A DNA stretch of 64,000 nt from Helicobacter anseris (GTDB lineage Bacteria > Campylobacterota > Campylobacteria > Campylobacterales > Helicobacteraceae). Every line of letters starts with the position of its first letter. The stretch's first letter is position 1. The stretch spans positions 1-64,000 of the forward strand of contig NZ_NXLX01000005.1 of assembly GCF_003364335.1 (NCBI RefSeq), written 5' to 3'. The position numbers and the translations under genes were made by a program. Positions 20,030 through 29,920 of the stretch are shown one piece after another. Under the pieces are notes generated by a model. It had not been told where the DNA came from. It saw nothing but the letters and a program-made list of their open reading frames with translations, and did no database searches.

Positions 20030-21027
20030 TGCAAGAGAGAACAAAAGAAAAAATACAAGAATTATTAGAAAAACACAATGCACTATTGGTAGCACATTTT
20101 TATCAAAAAGATGAGGTTGTAGAGCTTGCACATTTTTGTGGGGATAGTTTGGAGCTTGCAAGAAAGGCATCTAAGGATTCTAGAAATTTAGTAGTTTTTT
20201 GTGGTGTGGGATTTATGGGGGAGAGTGTAAAGATACTTGCACCAAATAAAAGAGTGATTATGCCAAAGATTGCTTGTTGTTCTATGGCAAGAATGATTAG
20301 TAGTGATTATTATGATAGATCTATGGAGCTTTTAAAAAGTTATGGCATTGAAGATATTTTCCCTATGACTTATATCAATTCTAGTGCAGAAGTAAAGGCC
20401 AAAGTAGGAGCTATGGGTGGAGTGGTCTGCACAAGTGCAAATGCTAAGAAAATTTTTGAATATGCTAGAAGTGCAAACAAGAGGATATTCTTTTTGCCTG
20501 ATAAATGTTTAGGTGCAAATCTTGCAGATATGTTTAATTTAAAATATAGTATTTTAGGTATGGATTCCAAAGAGGATATTTTGCAATCTGATGTTATTTG
20601 TTACAATGGTTTTTGCTCAGTTCATCAGCTTTTTAGTGTAGATGATATTGATTTTTATCGTCAAAAATATGAGGATATCTTGATTGCGGTGCATCCAGAG
20701 TGCAAGCCAGAAGTTGTAAAAAAAGCAGATTTTGTGGGTTCTACTAGCCAGATTATTGCGTATGTTAAAGGATTGCCAGATTCTCAGGCTGTTGCAGTTG
20801 GAACAGAATTTAATCTTGTCTCAAGATTGCGTCCTCAAAGTAATAATACTTTTGTGCTCTCTAGCACTATTCCAGAGTGTCCAACGATGAATGAAACAAG
20901 TCCAGAAGATGTGTTGAAGCTTTTGGAGGCTTATGATCAAGGAAGAGTGCATAATGAAATCTTACTAGATAAAGAAATTGCAGATATGGCCAAAAGGGCT
21001 TTGGATAAAATGTTGGAGCTTTCATAA
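20029..21027 (+). CDS. nadA: Quinolinate synthase
   Basis: Condenses iminoaspartate with dihydroxyacetone phosphate to quinolinate in de novo NAD synthesis. The 332-aa protein has the three-fold pseudo-symmetric NadA core and conserved cysteines for the [4Fe-4S] cluster (near [11 protein letters not shown], in the middle segment, and near [11 protein letters not shown]). It starts at the psd stop and is followed with one-base overlap by nadC. No nadB is visible in the window. Confidence 0.97.
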   Translation: MQERTKEKIQELLEKHNALLVAHFYQKDEVVELAHFCGDSLELARKASKDSRNLVVFCGVGFMGESVKILAPNKRVIMPKIACCSMARMISSDYYDRSMELLKSYGIEDIFPMTYINSSAEVKAKVGAMGGVVCTSANAKKIFEYARSANKRIFFLPDKCLGANLADMFNLKYSILGMDSKEDILQSDVICYNGFCSVHQLFSVDDIDFYRQKYEDILIAVHPECKPEVVKKADFVGSTSQIIAYVKGLPDSQAVAVGTEFNLVSRLRPQSNNTFVLSSTIPECPTMNETSPEDVLKLLEAYDQGRVHNEILLDKEIADMAKRALDKMLELS

Positions 21028-21848
21028 TGGATGTTGAAGATTTTGTTAAAGAAATCTACAGAGAGGATATTGGGCGAGGGGATTTATTTGAGCGTTTGAT
21101 ACAAGAAGATTTTCATGTGAAGGCTTTGATAAAGGCTAAGGCTGATGGAGTGCTATCTGGGGTTGTGTATGTAGAGCAAATTTGCAAAACATATGGCATT
21201 GAAGCAAAATTTTTTAGAAAAGATAGAGAGAGTTTTAAAAAAGCTGATGGAATTATTGAATTAAGTGGTTCTTATACAAAACTTTTAAAACTTGAGCGTT
21301 GTATTTTGAATCTTTTGCAACATTCAAGCGGTATTGCTACATTAACAAGGAATTATGTTGAGCTTTTAAAAGACTATCAAGTGGAACTGCTAGATACTAG
21401 AAAAACAAGACCTTTGCTTCGTGTTTTTGAGAAATATTCTGTGCGCAATGGTGGAGGTAAGAATCATCGCTTGGGGTTAGATGATGCGTTGATGTTAAAA
21501 GATACGCATCTAAAATATATCACTAATTTAAAGGATTTTTTACAAAAAGCAAGGAAGCAGATGCCTTGGACAAGTAAGATTGAGATTGAGAGTGAGGATA
21601 TTGCTTTTGCAAAACTAGCAATGGAGTGTGGGGCAGATATTGTAATGTGTGACAATATGGAAATTGAAGACATCAAAGAAGTGGTGGAATTTAGAAATAG
21701 TTTTTATCCTCATGTTTTATTAGAAGCTAGTGGAAATATCACAAAAGAGACTTTGATTCAATATGCAGAGACAGGAGTAGATGCTATTAGTTCTGGTGCT
21801 TTGATACATCAAGCTACTTGGATTGATATGAGCATGAAAATGCTTTAG
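21027..21848 (+). CDS. nadC: Nicotinate-nucleotide pyrophosphorylase (carboxylating)
   Basis: Uses PRPP to convert quinolinate to nicotinate mononucleotide. The 273-aa type II phosphoribosyltransferase has the conserved [16 protein letters not shown] and [13 protein letters not shown] segments, plus C-terminal LEASGNI and DAISSGAL. It is the last gene of the NAD operon. The next feature 37 bases on is the duplicated guaA 5' end. Confidence 0.97.
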   Translation: MDVEDFVKEIYREDIGRGDLFERLIQEDFHVKALIKAKADGVLSGVVYVEQICKTYGIEAKFFRKDRESFKKADGIIELSGSYTKLLKLERCILNLLQHSSGIATLTRNYVELLKDYQVELLDTRKTRPLLRVFEKYSVRNGGGKNHRLGLDDALMLKDTHLKYITNLKDFLQKARKQMPWTSKIEIESEDIAFAKLAMECGADIVMCDNMEIEDIKEVVEFRNSFYPHVLLEASGNITKETLIQYAETGVDAISSGALIHQATWIDMSMKML

Positions 21849-21884
21849 ATTTAAAGTAGATTTTATAAACAAAAAAAGGAAATT

Positions 21885-22026
21885 AATGTATCAAACAGAG
21901 ATTTTAGTTTTAGATTTTGGGAGTCAATATACACAGCTTATTGCAAGGAGATTACGAGAGATAGGAGTTTATACAGAAATTGTTCCTTATTTTGAAAAAC
22001 TAGATTCTATTAAATCTAAAAATCCT
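21885..22026 (+). repeat. 142-bp direct repeat, copy 1 (guaA 5' end)
   Basis: Identical to 23582-23723 except for one base (G at 21960, A at 23657). It runs from one base before the ATG to codon 47 of guaA, where the two copies diverge abruptly. It marks the left edge of the insertion. Confidence 0.97.
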
Positions 22027-22182
22027 CAAAAAGCAATACAAAACTACAAAACTCACGATCTAAACTCTCCACTTCTTTTAGGTGAGGTTAGAGAAGGGGA
22101 TACGATCACTCAAGGCGTGCAAAAATCATTTCTCAAACCCAAACAAACTCATTTATTTGATTTGAGAGGGGAGCAATGCTAG
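21886..22182 (+). pseudogene. Truncated guaA 5' fragment fused to unrelated sequence
   Basis: The first 47 codons are GuaA (N-terminal half of the glutaminase domain, before the Cys nucleophile). They are followed by 51 unrelated codons ending at TAG 22180-22182. It cannot have GuaA activity. The last codons overlap the ATG of the radical SAM gene by 7 bases, so the guaA promoter and ribosome-binding site probably still drive it and may couple translation into the captured gene. The foreign tail looks like a coherent protein C-terminus, but I cannot identify the source. Confidence 0.85.
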
Positions 22183-23078
22183 AGATAAAAGAGATTCAAA
22201 CCAAAAGCATACTTTCTCAATCTAACCTCCCTGTATGCGATTACTCAGCAAATCCTTATACAGGTTGCACTTTTGCGTGTAAGTATTGCTATGCGTGTTT
22301 TATGAAAAGATTTAGCAATCACCCTGAAGTGTGGGGAGAGTTTTTGGATGTAAAGTATTGGCAACCTTTGAAAAATACTCAAAAATATGCCAACAAAGAG
22401 CTTTTCATCGGCTCAGTAACTGATCCTTACAATCCTCAAGAGAGGACATATCAACGCACAAAAGCACTCCTTGAAGAGCTTAAAGATAGTGGGATAAAGC
22501 TTAGCATTGCTACAAAGTCAGACTTGATTCTTAGAGATTTAGAGCTGATAAAAAGTTTTAAAAACGCTAGAGTGTCTTTCTCAATCAATACTTTAGATGA
22601 GAATTTTAGAAGAGATATGGATAGAGCAGTACCGATAAAAAGGCGACTTGAAGCGATGAGGATACTCTATAATGAAGGAATTACCACAACTTGTTTCATC
22701 TCTCCTATCTTCCCACAAATCACTGATGTGGAGGCGATTATCAATGAGGCTCAGAGCTATTGTCATTTTATTTGGCTTGAAAACCTTAATCTTAGAGGAA
22801 GCTATAAACCTGTGATTATGGAGTATATTCGCACCAAATACCCCAAACTTCTCCCTCTCTATCAAGAGATTTACACTCAAGGCAAGAAAAACTATTGGCA
22901 GTGGCTAGATTCAAAACTCAAAGTATTTGCAGAGGGCAAGGGGATAGAGTATGTCTATAATGATGATACCCTCATCCCACGCTCTAAGCCTATCATAGTC
23001 AATTATTTTTATCATGAGCTAATCAAGAAAAATGCCAAAGTGATTAAGAGGGAGAATCAAAAAGAATGGGGGATTTGA
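22176..23078 (+). CDS. Radical SAM protein, SPL-like family (COG1533-type)
   Basis: A 300-aa radical SAM enzyme with the cluster motif CTFACKYC at 31-38 (Cys31, Cys35, Cys38; CX3CX2C). It also has family segments [14 protein letters not shown] and [16 protein letters not shown] that resemble the spore-photoproduct-lyase-like group found in many non-sporulating bacteria. Substrate unknown. Its base usage (more CTC, ATC and CCC) looks unlike the AT-rich neighbours, suggesting recent acquisition. It lies between the guaA fragment and the decayed ABC-F gene, inside the 142-bp direct repeat. Confidence 0.88.
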   Translation: MLEIKEIQTKSILSQSNLPVCDYSANPYTGCTFACKYCYACFMKRFSNHPEVWGEFLDVKYWQPLKNTQKYANKELFIGSVTDPYNPQERTYQRTKALLEELKDSGIKLSIATKSDLILRDLELIKSFKNARVSFSINTLDENFRRDMDRAVPIKRRLEAMRILYNEGITTTCFISPIFPQITDVEAIINEAQSYCHFIWLENLNLRGSYKPVIMEYIRTKYPKLLPLYQEIYTQGKKNYWQWLDSKLKVFAEGKGIEYVYNDDTLIPRSKPIIVNYFYHELIKKNAKVIKRENQKEWGI

Positions 23079-23141
23079 GATTGAAATAATATGGAAAATA
23101 ATCTATAATTTCCCCTTAGAAACTTCCTTTAAGGACTAGAA

Positions 23142-23527
23142 ATGTTACAAACGATCAATCTCACAATGCGTTATGCGACAAAAAAACTCTTTGAACATAT
23201 CCAAAAAGCTGATAGCAACGAGATTAGAGGCAATCTTTGGAAAAATTCTTTGGCGGAGAGAAACATAGAATGGTACTAAGTAATCCTATGTTTGAGAGTG
23301 AAAACTTTTTAGTCCTTGATAAGTTTATCAATCACCTAGATTTTGAGAGTATCATTGCTTGGGTGAAGTGTTGTATAAATTTAGTGGTAATGCGATTTAT
23401 ATAAGTCATAATAGAGGGCTTATTGATGCCATATGCTAACTGAATTATTGAGCTAAGGTTTAAAAAATATAGCAGAGGTAATTGACTTTAGGGGGACTAT
23501 GAGGAGTATTTGGAGAAAAATAAGTAG
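23142..23527 (+). pseudogene. Decayed ABC-F ATPase gene (internal deletion and frameshifts)
   Basis: The first 20 codons (MLQTINLTMRYATKKLFEHI) match the intact ABC-F gene at 34085. The sequence then jumps to the region around its KKADSGEIRN segment, followed by frameshifted remnants of the signature (GGEKHRMVLS), Walker B (FLVLDEPSNHLD), the SHDRELI switch and the C-terminal VIDFRGxYEEYL. About 1.2 kb of the middle is missing. Third-position differences from the intact gene show it is an imported allele, not a fresh copy. An AAGGA site still precedes the ATG. Confidence 0.9.
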
Positions 23528-23581
23528 GGAAAGCTCCAAATATTCCTTATAATTTGAGTAATTATTTTTTAAAAGGTGTGA

Positions 23582-23723
23582 AATGTATCAAACAGAGATT
23601 TTAGTTTTAGATTTTGGGAGTCAATATACACAGCTTATTGCAAGGAGATTACGAGAAATAGGAGTTTATACAGAAATTGTTCCTTATTTTGAAAAACTAG
23701 ATTCTATTAAATCTAAAAATCCT
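23582..23723 (+). repeat. 142-bp direct repeat, copy 2 (start of intact guaA)
   Basis: Matches 21885-22026 at 141 of 142 bases. It forms the beginning of the full-length guaA gene and the right edge of the insertion. Confidence 0.97.
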
Positions 23724-25562
23724 AAAGGAATCATTCTTAGTGGAGGTCCTGCAAGTGTATATGAAGAAGGAGCATATAAACCTGATGAAAAAATATTTGA
23801 TTTAGGTATTCCTATCCTTGGTATTTGCTATGGAATGCAATATATCGCTCATCATTTTGGTGGTTCTGTAATTAGGGCTGAAGCTCAAGAATTTGGTAAG
23901 GCCAAGCTAGAGTTGTTGAGAGAAAAATTTATCACTTCTTGTGAGGATTTGGAAGTTTTGCATCAAGTTTGGGAAAAAAGTTTTGTGGCAAGACATGGCT
24001 TTATGGATGCTAAGACTATTAAAATGATTGTAAAAAATGTCAAAAATACTTTGCAAAGCGCTCAAAAAATCTATATGCTACAAAAGCAAGATGCTATTTT
24101 GGGCTTTTGTATCGTCAATAAAGAGCATTTTGAATGTTATGGTATTGATAAGACACAGAATCTAAAAGATATGTGCGAGGAATTTTTGGATTTTATTATC
24201 ACTAATAAAATTATTGAGAGTGATGTGATTTTATCAAGATGGGACAAGAATGATAAAAATGGATTAAACGCTTATCAAGAGATCGGCTTTGAGGTTACTG
24301 GGCAAAAAGGAGAGTTAGTAGAACTAGCATTGGATATTAAGAAAAAAGCACTAAAGCAAGATCTTTTTATGGGGGTAAAACAAGATTCTATCGTATGGAT
24401 GAGCCATGCTGATAAAGTAGAGAAAATCCCCGAGGGGTTTGTCGAACTAGCCAAAAGTGGCAATACGCATTATTGTGCGATTGCTGATTTTGAGAGAAAA
24501 ATTTATGCAATCCAATTTCACCCAGAAGTCGTGCATAGTGAGTGCGGAGGAGAAATGCTTAAAAACTTTGCAGTAAATATCTGTGGAGCAAAGACAAGTT
24601 GGAATATGCATAACTTTGCTGAGAGTGAGATTGCCAAACTTCGTGAGATTGCCAAAGATGGCAAGGTGCTTTGTGCTGTGAGTGGGGGAGTGGATAGCTC
24701 TGTGGTAGCGACATTGCTCTATCGAGCTATCGGGGAGAGGGTGATCCCTGTCTTTGTAGATCACGGACTTTTGAGGGCTGATGAGAGAGAGGCAGTAGAA
24801 GAGATGTTTAGAGAAAATCTAGGTGTGCCACTCATCACCGTGGATGCTAGGGAGATTTTCTTAGGTAAGCTAAAGGGTGTGAGAGATCCTGAAGTGAAGC
24901 GAAAAATCATCGGAGAAACATTTATTGAGGTGTTTGAGGCTGAAGCTAAAAAACACAATGCTAATGGAGAGATGAAATTCCTAGCTCAAGGCACACTCTA
25001 TCCTGATGTGATCGAATCTGTGAGTGTCAAAGGACCAAGCAAGACGATTAAATCTCATCACAATGTAGGTGGATTGCCTGATTGGATGAAGTTTGAACTC
25101 ATTGAGCCACTCAGAGAGTTATTTAAAGATGAAGTGAGGGCTTTAGGAAGAGAGCTTGGAATGCCTGAATCTATGCTAATGCGACACCCTTTCCCAGGGC
25201 CAGGACTCGCTATAAGGATTATGGGAGAGGTGAATGAAGAGGATTTAGAGCTTTTAAGAAAGGCTGATAGAATCTTCCTTCAAGAGCTTCATTCTAGCGG
25301 GTATTATGACAAGGTATGGCAAGCGTTTTGTGTGCTTCTCAATGTCAAGAGCGTGGGAGTAATGGGAGATAATCGCACCTATGACAATACAATCTGTGTG
25401 AGAGCTGTGGAAGCACTAGATGGAATGACAGCGACTTTTGCTCATCTTCCTCACGACTTGCTAGAGAGGATTTCTAATCGCATTATCAACGAAGTGGAGG
25501 GAATCAATCGCGTAGTGTATGACATCACAAGCAAACCACCAGGCACAATTGAGTGGGAGTAA
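23583..25562 (+). CDS. guaA: GMP synthase (glutamine-hydrolysing) with an extra domain nested in the glutaminase domain
   Basis: Converts XMP to GMP using glutamine and ATP. At 659 aa it is about 150 residues longer than a normal GuaA. The glutaminase domain has the nucleophile Cys82 (GICYGMQ) and His313/Glu315 (HPE). The synthetase has the PP-loop SGGVDSS at 367-373 and the usual C-terminus ([17 protein letters not shown]). Residues about 111-259 are inserted between the strand ending EFGKAKLEL and the strand beginning [21 protein letters not shown]. The insert has GNAT-like features ([18 protein letters not shown]) but lacks a clear acetyl-CoA loop. The 3' two thirds look richer in G and C than the 5' end. 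All catalytic residues are present, so it should be active. Confidence 0.93.
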   Translation: MYQTEILVLDFGSQYTQLIARRLREIGVYTEIVPYFEKLDSIKSKNPKGIILSGGPASVYEEGAYKPDEKIFDLGIPILGICYGMQYIAHHFGGSVIRAEAQEFGKAKLELLREKFITSCEDLEVLHQVWEKSFVARHGFMDAKTIKMIVKNVKNTLQSAQKIYMLQKQDAILGFCIVNKEHFECYGIDKTQNLKDMCEEFLDFIITNKIIESDVILSRWDKNDKNGLNAYQEIGFEVTGQKGELVELALDIKKKALKQDLFMGVKQDSIVWMSHADKVEKIPEGFVELAKSGNTHYCAIADFERKIYAIQFHPEVVHSECGGEMLKNFAVNICGAKTSWNMHNFAESEIAKLREIAKDGKVLCAVSGGVDSSVVATLLYRAIGERVIPVFVDHGLLRADEREAVEEMFRENLGVPLITVDAREIFLGKLKGVRDPEVKRKIIGETFIEVFEAEAKKHNANGEMKFLAQGTLYPDVIESVSVKGPSKTIKSHHNVGGLPDWMKFELIEPLRELFKDEVRALGRELGMPESMLMRHPFPGPGLAIRIMGEVNEEDLELLRKADRIFLQELHSSGYYDKVWQAFCVLLNVKSVGVMGDNRTYDNTICVRAVEALDGMTATFAHLPHDLLERISNRIINEVEGINRVVYDITSKPPGTIEWE

Positions 25563-25573
25563 GGGGGTGTATT

Positions 25574-27520
25574 ATGGCAAAAAAAGAAGCGCAAACAGAT
25601 TTATGGGTATATGAGCTTTTAAAAGAGGCAAAAATTAGATTGACTTATCAGGGTTCGGATATTAAGGAATTGAACGAGGCTTTAAGTAGTGCTTCTAAAA
25701 AAGGGACAAATAAACAAGGATATCCTGAATATTGTGGTGTGGTAAAAGATTTTGTTATTGTGATTGAGAATAAGGCTGACATAGATAAGCACATAAAGCT
25801 TGATAATAATCATCTTATCTCACAAGAGCAAAAAGATATAGAAAATTATGCACTCAATGGTGCTTTATGGTATGCAAAGCAAATTATTAAAAATCAAAAT
25901 ACTTATAAAAAAGTTTTTGCCATTGCTGTAAGTGGAGATAGTAAAAAACATAGAATCACACCGATATTTGTAGATAATGGAGCATTGATAAAAGAGCCTT
26001 TAGAAGACATTGAAACTTTTATGCTTTTAAATGAAGCAAATATTGAGGAATATTATAAAAGAGAAGTACTAAAAGAAGAAACTAGCAGACAAAAAACAAA
26101 GGAAGAGATTGAAAAAATTGCTGCTGCCTTACATGAAGATTTAAGAAATTATGGGGCTCTAGATGATAGAAATAAACCATTAGTAGTAGCAGGAATCTTA
26201 CTTGCATTAGATGAGATGAAAGCTAAAGGTTTGGATTTAGAGTATTTGAACAATGATGAAATTGATACTGATGGAAGTAAGATTTATGAGCTTATTAAAT
26301 CAAATCTCAAGCGTTCTCATCTTGCACCTCAAATCAAATATGATAAGGTTCTAACACAATTTTCTGTAATTAAAGATACCAAAAAGATTAATGAGCTTTG
26401 TGAAATCACTGATAAAAAAGGCTTAAAAATCAACTGCACCCCCTTAAAGCATTATGCAAAATTTATTAAAGAAAATATTTTTGATTCTATTCATACTATA
26501 AAGAATTCTAATGATTATTTGGGGATATTTTATAGTGAGTTCATGCGTTTTAGCGGTGGCGATGGACAGACTTTGGGTATTGTGCTTACGCCTACGCATA
26601 TTACAGAGTTATTTTGTGATTTGATAAATTTAAAAGCTAGCGACAAAGTGCTTGATCCATGTTGTGGAACAGGTAGCTTTTTAATTACTGCTATGGATTA
26701 TATGTTATTAAAAGCAAAAAATGAAAGACAGAAAGAAGAGATTAAAAAGAATCAGCTTTTTGGCTTTGAATTGCAATCTTTTATGTTTGCTGTTGCTACT
26801 GCAAATATGGTTTTAAGAGGAGATGGCAAAAGTAATCTATATGATGAAGATTTTTTAAAGCAAAATCCATTAAACCTCCAAGAAAACTTTATGGCAAATG
26901 TAGGTTTTATGAATCCACCTTATTCTCAAGGTAAGATTGATAAAAACTTAACTGAAATTGCATTTACTGAACATCTTTTAAATTCTATTTTAAAAGATGG
27001 AAAAGTCGTTGTGATAGTTCCACAATCTGCCATGACAGGTAAAAGCAAAGAAGAAAAAGCTATCAAGGCAAATATTTTAAAGCACCACACCTTAGAGGGT
27101 GTAATAACTTTAAATAAAAATACTTTTTATGGTGTAGGGACTAATCCTTGTATAGCTGTCTTTACCACAGGAATGCCTCATAGCAAGGATAAGATTTGCA
27201 AGTTTATTAATTTTGAAGATGATGGCTTTGAAGTGCAAAAGCATAAGGGCTTGGTTGAAACTATACATGCCAAAGATAAAAAAGCGTATTTATTAAAGGT
27301 TTGGCATGATGAGCTGGAGTCCCCAAGTAAATTTTGCGTAAAAACCACTATAGAAGCAGATGATGAATGGTTGCATAGTTTTTATTATTTTAATGATGAG
27401 ATTCCAACTCATGAAGAGTTTGAAAAAACAATGGCAGATTATCTTACTTTTGAATTCAATATGATAACACATGGCAGAGGTTATTTGTTTGGATTGGAGG
27501 ATGAAAAAGATGCAAAATGA
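25574..27520 (+). CDS. BcgI-like fused nuclease/adenine methyltransferase (type IIB restriction-modification A subunit)
   Basis: A 648-aa protein close in length to BcgI A. The N-terminal part has a PD-(D/E)xK-type site (D59, E65-N-K67 in VKDFVIVIENK). The middle and C-terminal part is a type I-like N6-adenine methyltransferase with motif I (VLDPCCGTGSF) and motif IV NPPY (GFMNPPYSQGK). Such subunits cut on both sides of a bipartite site with a separate specificity subunit, which follows here overlapping by 11 bases. I chose ATG 25574; the GTG 21 bases upstream lies within the end of guaA. The type IIB assignment is inferred from architecture and length. Confidence 0.88.
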   Translation: MAKKEAQTDLWVYELLKEAKIRLTYQGSDIKELNEALSSASKKGTNKQGYPEYCGVVKDFVIVIENKADIDKHIKLDNNHLISQEQKDIENYALNGALWYAKQIIKNQNTYKKVFAIAVSGDSKKHRITPIFVDNGALIKEPLEDIETFMLLNEANIEEYYKREVLKEETSRQKTKEEIEKIAAALHEDLRNYGALDDRNKPLVVAGILLALDEMKAKGLDLEYLNNDEIDTDGSKIYELIKSNLKRSHLAPQIKYDKVLTQFSVIKDTKKINELCEITDKKGLKINCTPLKHYAKFIKENIFDSIHTIKNSNDYLGIFYSEFMRFSGGDGQTLGIVLTPTHITELFCDLINLKASDKVLDPCCGTGSFLITAMDYMLLKAKNERQKEEIKKNQLFGFELQSFMFAVATANMVLRGDGKSNLYDEDFLKQNPLNLQENFMANVGFMNPPYSQGKIDKNLTEIAFTEHLLNSILKDGKVVVIVPQSAMTGKSKEEKAIKANILKHHTLEGVITLNKNTFYGVGTNPCIAVFTTGMPHSKDKICKFINFEDDGFEVQKHKGLVETIHAKDKKAYLLKVWHDELESPSKFCVKTTIEADDEWLHSFYYFNDEIPTHEEFEKTMADYLTFEFNMITHGRGYLFGLEDEKDAK

Positions 27521-28535
27521 CTTAACTAGTGTAGAGTGGAGAGAATTTAAGCTTAGTGAGATTTTTATAAATTATCATGGAAAGAGATTGATTGAAAAGC
27601 AAAGAGTTAAGGGAAAAATTCCTTTGCTTACGGCTGGAGAGAGCAATAATGGAATTACTTCTTTTATAGGTAATAAAATTGTAAGTTATAAGAATTTTAT
27701 TTCTATAGATATGTTTGGAAATTCTTTTTACCATCCTTATGAAGCTTGTGGAGATGATAATATATATTTCTTCTTAAATGAGGAAGTATCTAAATATGTA
27801 AAAATATTTTTTGTTTGTTGTATTAACAAACAAAAAAGGAAATACTCATATGGTAAACAATTTAGGCAAAAAAATGCTGATAATTGCAAGGTTATGCTTC
27901 CCATAGATTCCAAGGGTAATCCAAACTGGCAGTTTATGGAAAACTATATGAAAAATATAGAACAGAAATATATTAACAATATCGTAAATTATTATAATAA
28001 AAAATTAGCTAGTAGCTATGGAGAGACAATATCAATTGATGAATATAGAAATTAAGTAAAAAAGTTAAAAGGTATTCAATGGAAAGAATTTAGTTTTGAT
28101 TTTGTTTTTAAAGAAATAAAGCGAGGAAAAAGATTAATTAAAGACAACCAGTTTCAAGGTAAAACCCCTTATGTTTCTTCAAGTGCTCTTAATAATGGTG
28201 TTGATAATTTTATAAACAATAGTGAGAATATAAGAAAATTTAGTAATTGTATTTCTTTGGCAAATAGTGGAAGTGTCGGGAGTGCATTTTTCTATTCTTA
28301 TGAATTTGTTGCAAGCGATCATGTTGCACAACTTATACAGCCCAAGTTTAGTAAGTATGTTTATTTGTTTTTGCTTCCAATCATTGCTCGTTTAAGCGAA
28401 AAATATAGCTTTAATCGTGAAATTAATGATAAAAGAATCAACAGGGAAAAGTTACTACTCCCTATAGATTCTAAAGGCAATCCAGATTATGCATTTATGG
28501 AATCCTATATGAGAGTGATAGAAAAAAACATCTAG
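27510..28535 (+). pseudogene. Specificity (S) subunit of the BcgI-like system, split by an in-frame TAA
   Basis: Two target-recognition halves lie in one reading frame. The first begins WREFKLSEIF and ends with LPIDSKGNPNWQFME. The second begins WKEFSFDFVF and ends LPIDSKGNPDYAFME. A single TAA at 28053-28055 separates them, with no frameshift and no good start codon for the second half before TTG 28257. Joined, they give about 341 codons, the size of BcgI B. As sequenced only a half subunit of 181 aa would be made; half S proteins can sometimes dimerise, so activity on a palindromic site is possible. ATG 27510 has GGAGG 9 bases upstream (ATG 27501 is the alternative). Confidence 0.85.
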
Positions 28536-28609
28536 ACAAAATTATAGCTTTTTATTGCTCTAAAATTGCCTAGTTTTATTATTATTTCTTTTTTTATGGT
28601 TCTATCAAG

Positions 28610-28615
28610 TATAAT
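28610..28615 (+). promoter_or_regulatory. Minus-10 box (TATAAT) of the solitary methyltransferase gene
   Basis: A perfect TATAAT lies 30 bases before the ATG at 28646, after the AT-rich 110-base gap that follows the S gene. Confidence 0.55.
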
Positions 28616-28645
28616 GACATTTAAAGATAGTTAAAAGAGAGAATA

Positions 28646-29290
28646 ATGAAAAGGTTACTCAATCAACCTCTTGATATCTGTGGCTTGGAGCTTCTTTCTC
28701 AAGTAAAAAATCAGAGCATTGCCCTAGCATTTTTTGATCCTCAGTATCGAGGAGTGTTAGATAAGATGAAGTATGGCAATGAGGGGGAGAGGCAAAAGGG
28801 GAGAAGTGAGCTTTTTCAAATGAGTGAAGAGATGATCATTAAATTTATTTTGCAGATTCACAGGGTATTAAAGCCAAGTGCCTATCTTATGCTTTGGATT
28901 GATAAGTTCCATCTCTGTGAGGGAGTGCAAAAATGGCTAGAAAACACTACATTTCAAAGTGTAGATCTTATTACTTGGGATAAGGGAAAAATGGGAATGG
29001 GATACCGCACAAGAAGACAAAGTGAATATCTACTTATCTTGCAAAAAAAGCCCATCAAAGCCAAAGGCACTTGGAATCTTCATAATATCCGAGATGTATG
29101 GAGTGAAAAACTCTCAAAAGAAGAGTTAAGGGCTCACCCCCACAGCAAACCAAAAGGGCTTCAAAAAGCCTTGATTCTTGCTTGCACACAAGAGGGGGAT
29201 ATCGTGCTAGATCCTGCGGCTGGGAGTTTTAGTGTGTTTGAGTGTTGCAAAGAGCTTAAGCGTAATTTTTTAGGGACTAATTTATCTTAG
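28646..29290 (+). CDS. Site-specific DNA methyltransferase (beta-class order), solitary
   Basis: A 214-aa methyltransferase with catalytic motif IV DPQY (FFDPQYRG) near the N-terminus and the SAM-binding motif near the C-terminus ([13 protein letters not shown]), the order of beta-class N4-cytosine or N6-adenine enzymes. The middle Gln in DPQY departs from the common DPPY. No nuclease gene stands next to it on its own, so it may be an orphan modification enzyme. Base usage resembles the guaA 3' half rather than the core. It converges on the hydrolase gene with a 9-base overlap. Confidence 0.88.
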   Translation: MKRLLNQPLDICGLELLSQVKNQSIALAFFDPQYRGVLDKMKYGNEGERQKGRSELFQMSEEMIIKFILQIHRVLKPSAYLMLWIDKFHLCEGVQKWLENTTFQSVDLITWDKGKMGMGYRTRRQSEYLLILQKKPIKAKGTWNLHNIRDVWSEKLSKEELRAHPHSKPKGLQKALILACTQEGDIVLDPAAGSFSVFECCKELKRNFLGTNLS

Positions 29291-29902
29291 ATCTATTTTC
29301 TTTGAAAGTTGGCTTGCTGCTAGCATTGCACCTACATTTTCATGTGCATATGGAGGATTGAGGGCGGTATTGAGATTGGCAAATTTTATGGAGCCTTGAG
29401 GATGTCCGATAAGTGCTACAATATTGGAAGCATTGAAAGAAAAATGATTTTCTATATAAACATTTTCCCAAAAATTTACACATTTTAAGGGTTTAGGGCT
29501 TGAATAAGAAATGCTATCAAGTGTCAAGAGATATTTTATTGGAGTTTGAGTTTTAAAGAGTGTTTTGATGCTATTGCAAGCACCCCAGCTATGTGCAATG
29601 ATATATATTTCTAAACCTTGAGTTTCTAATAATTTAAAAATATCCAAGAAATATTCTAATCCATCATAGGTGCTGTAGAATTTGCAGAAATCTTCTTGCT
29701 CAAATGTATAAAAATGATTAAAAACTACTTTTGTAAAACTATCACAAAAACCACCAGCAAATATAATTGCTTTTTTACAATCAGAATCTATTGCTTTGAC
29801 AAAAGATTCTGATTGTGATATTCCATCGCCAAAGCTTTTTACTTTGTTTTTATTAGGGTAGTCAAAATTACTTGGAGTGATGATGATTGGTGGAAAAAGC
29901 AT
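29282..29902 (-). CDS. Alpha/beta-hydrolase-fold protein of unknown substrate
   Basis: A 206-aa cytosolic protein with a nucleophile elbow-like IIAHSWGA, an upstream oxyanion-type [10 protein letters not shown] segment, and a conserved-looking late His in [10 protein letters not shown], consistent with a Ser-Asp-His hydrolase. I see no signal peptide. It does not clearly match a named family. It lies 18 bases downstream of the outer-membrane protein gene on the same strand, so the two are probably co-transcribed. Confidence 0.7.
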   Translation of the reverse strand: MLFPPIIITPSNFDYPNKNKVKSFGDGISQSESFVKAIDSDCKKAIIFAGGFCDSFTKVVFNHFYTFEQEDFCKFYSTYDGLEYFLDIFKLLETQGLEIYIIAHSWGACNSIKTLFKTQTPIKYLLTLDSISYSSPKPLKCVNFWENVYIENHFSFNASNIVALIGHPQGSIKFANLNTALNPPYAHENVGAMLAASQLSKKIDLR

Positions 29903-29920
29903 AAGATCCCTTTATTTTTT

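Noticed and set aside
22028-22182. Foreign tail of the guaA fragment as an ABC-transporter TOBE or Clp C-terminus
   Set aside because: Only a few residues resemble each (for example [21 protein letters not shown]); too short to assign.
28056-28535. Second half of the S gene as an independent gene
   Set aside because: It continues the same frame directly after the stop and lacks a promoter, ribosome site or start before TTG 28257, which falls inside the recognition domain.
21886-29290. The accessory region as a prophage or conjugative element
   Set aside because: No phage structural, integrase, transposase, relaxase or type IV secretion genes are present.
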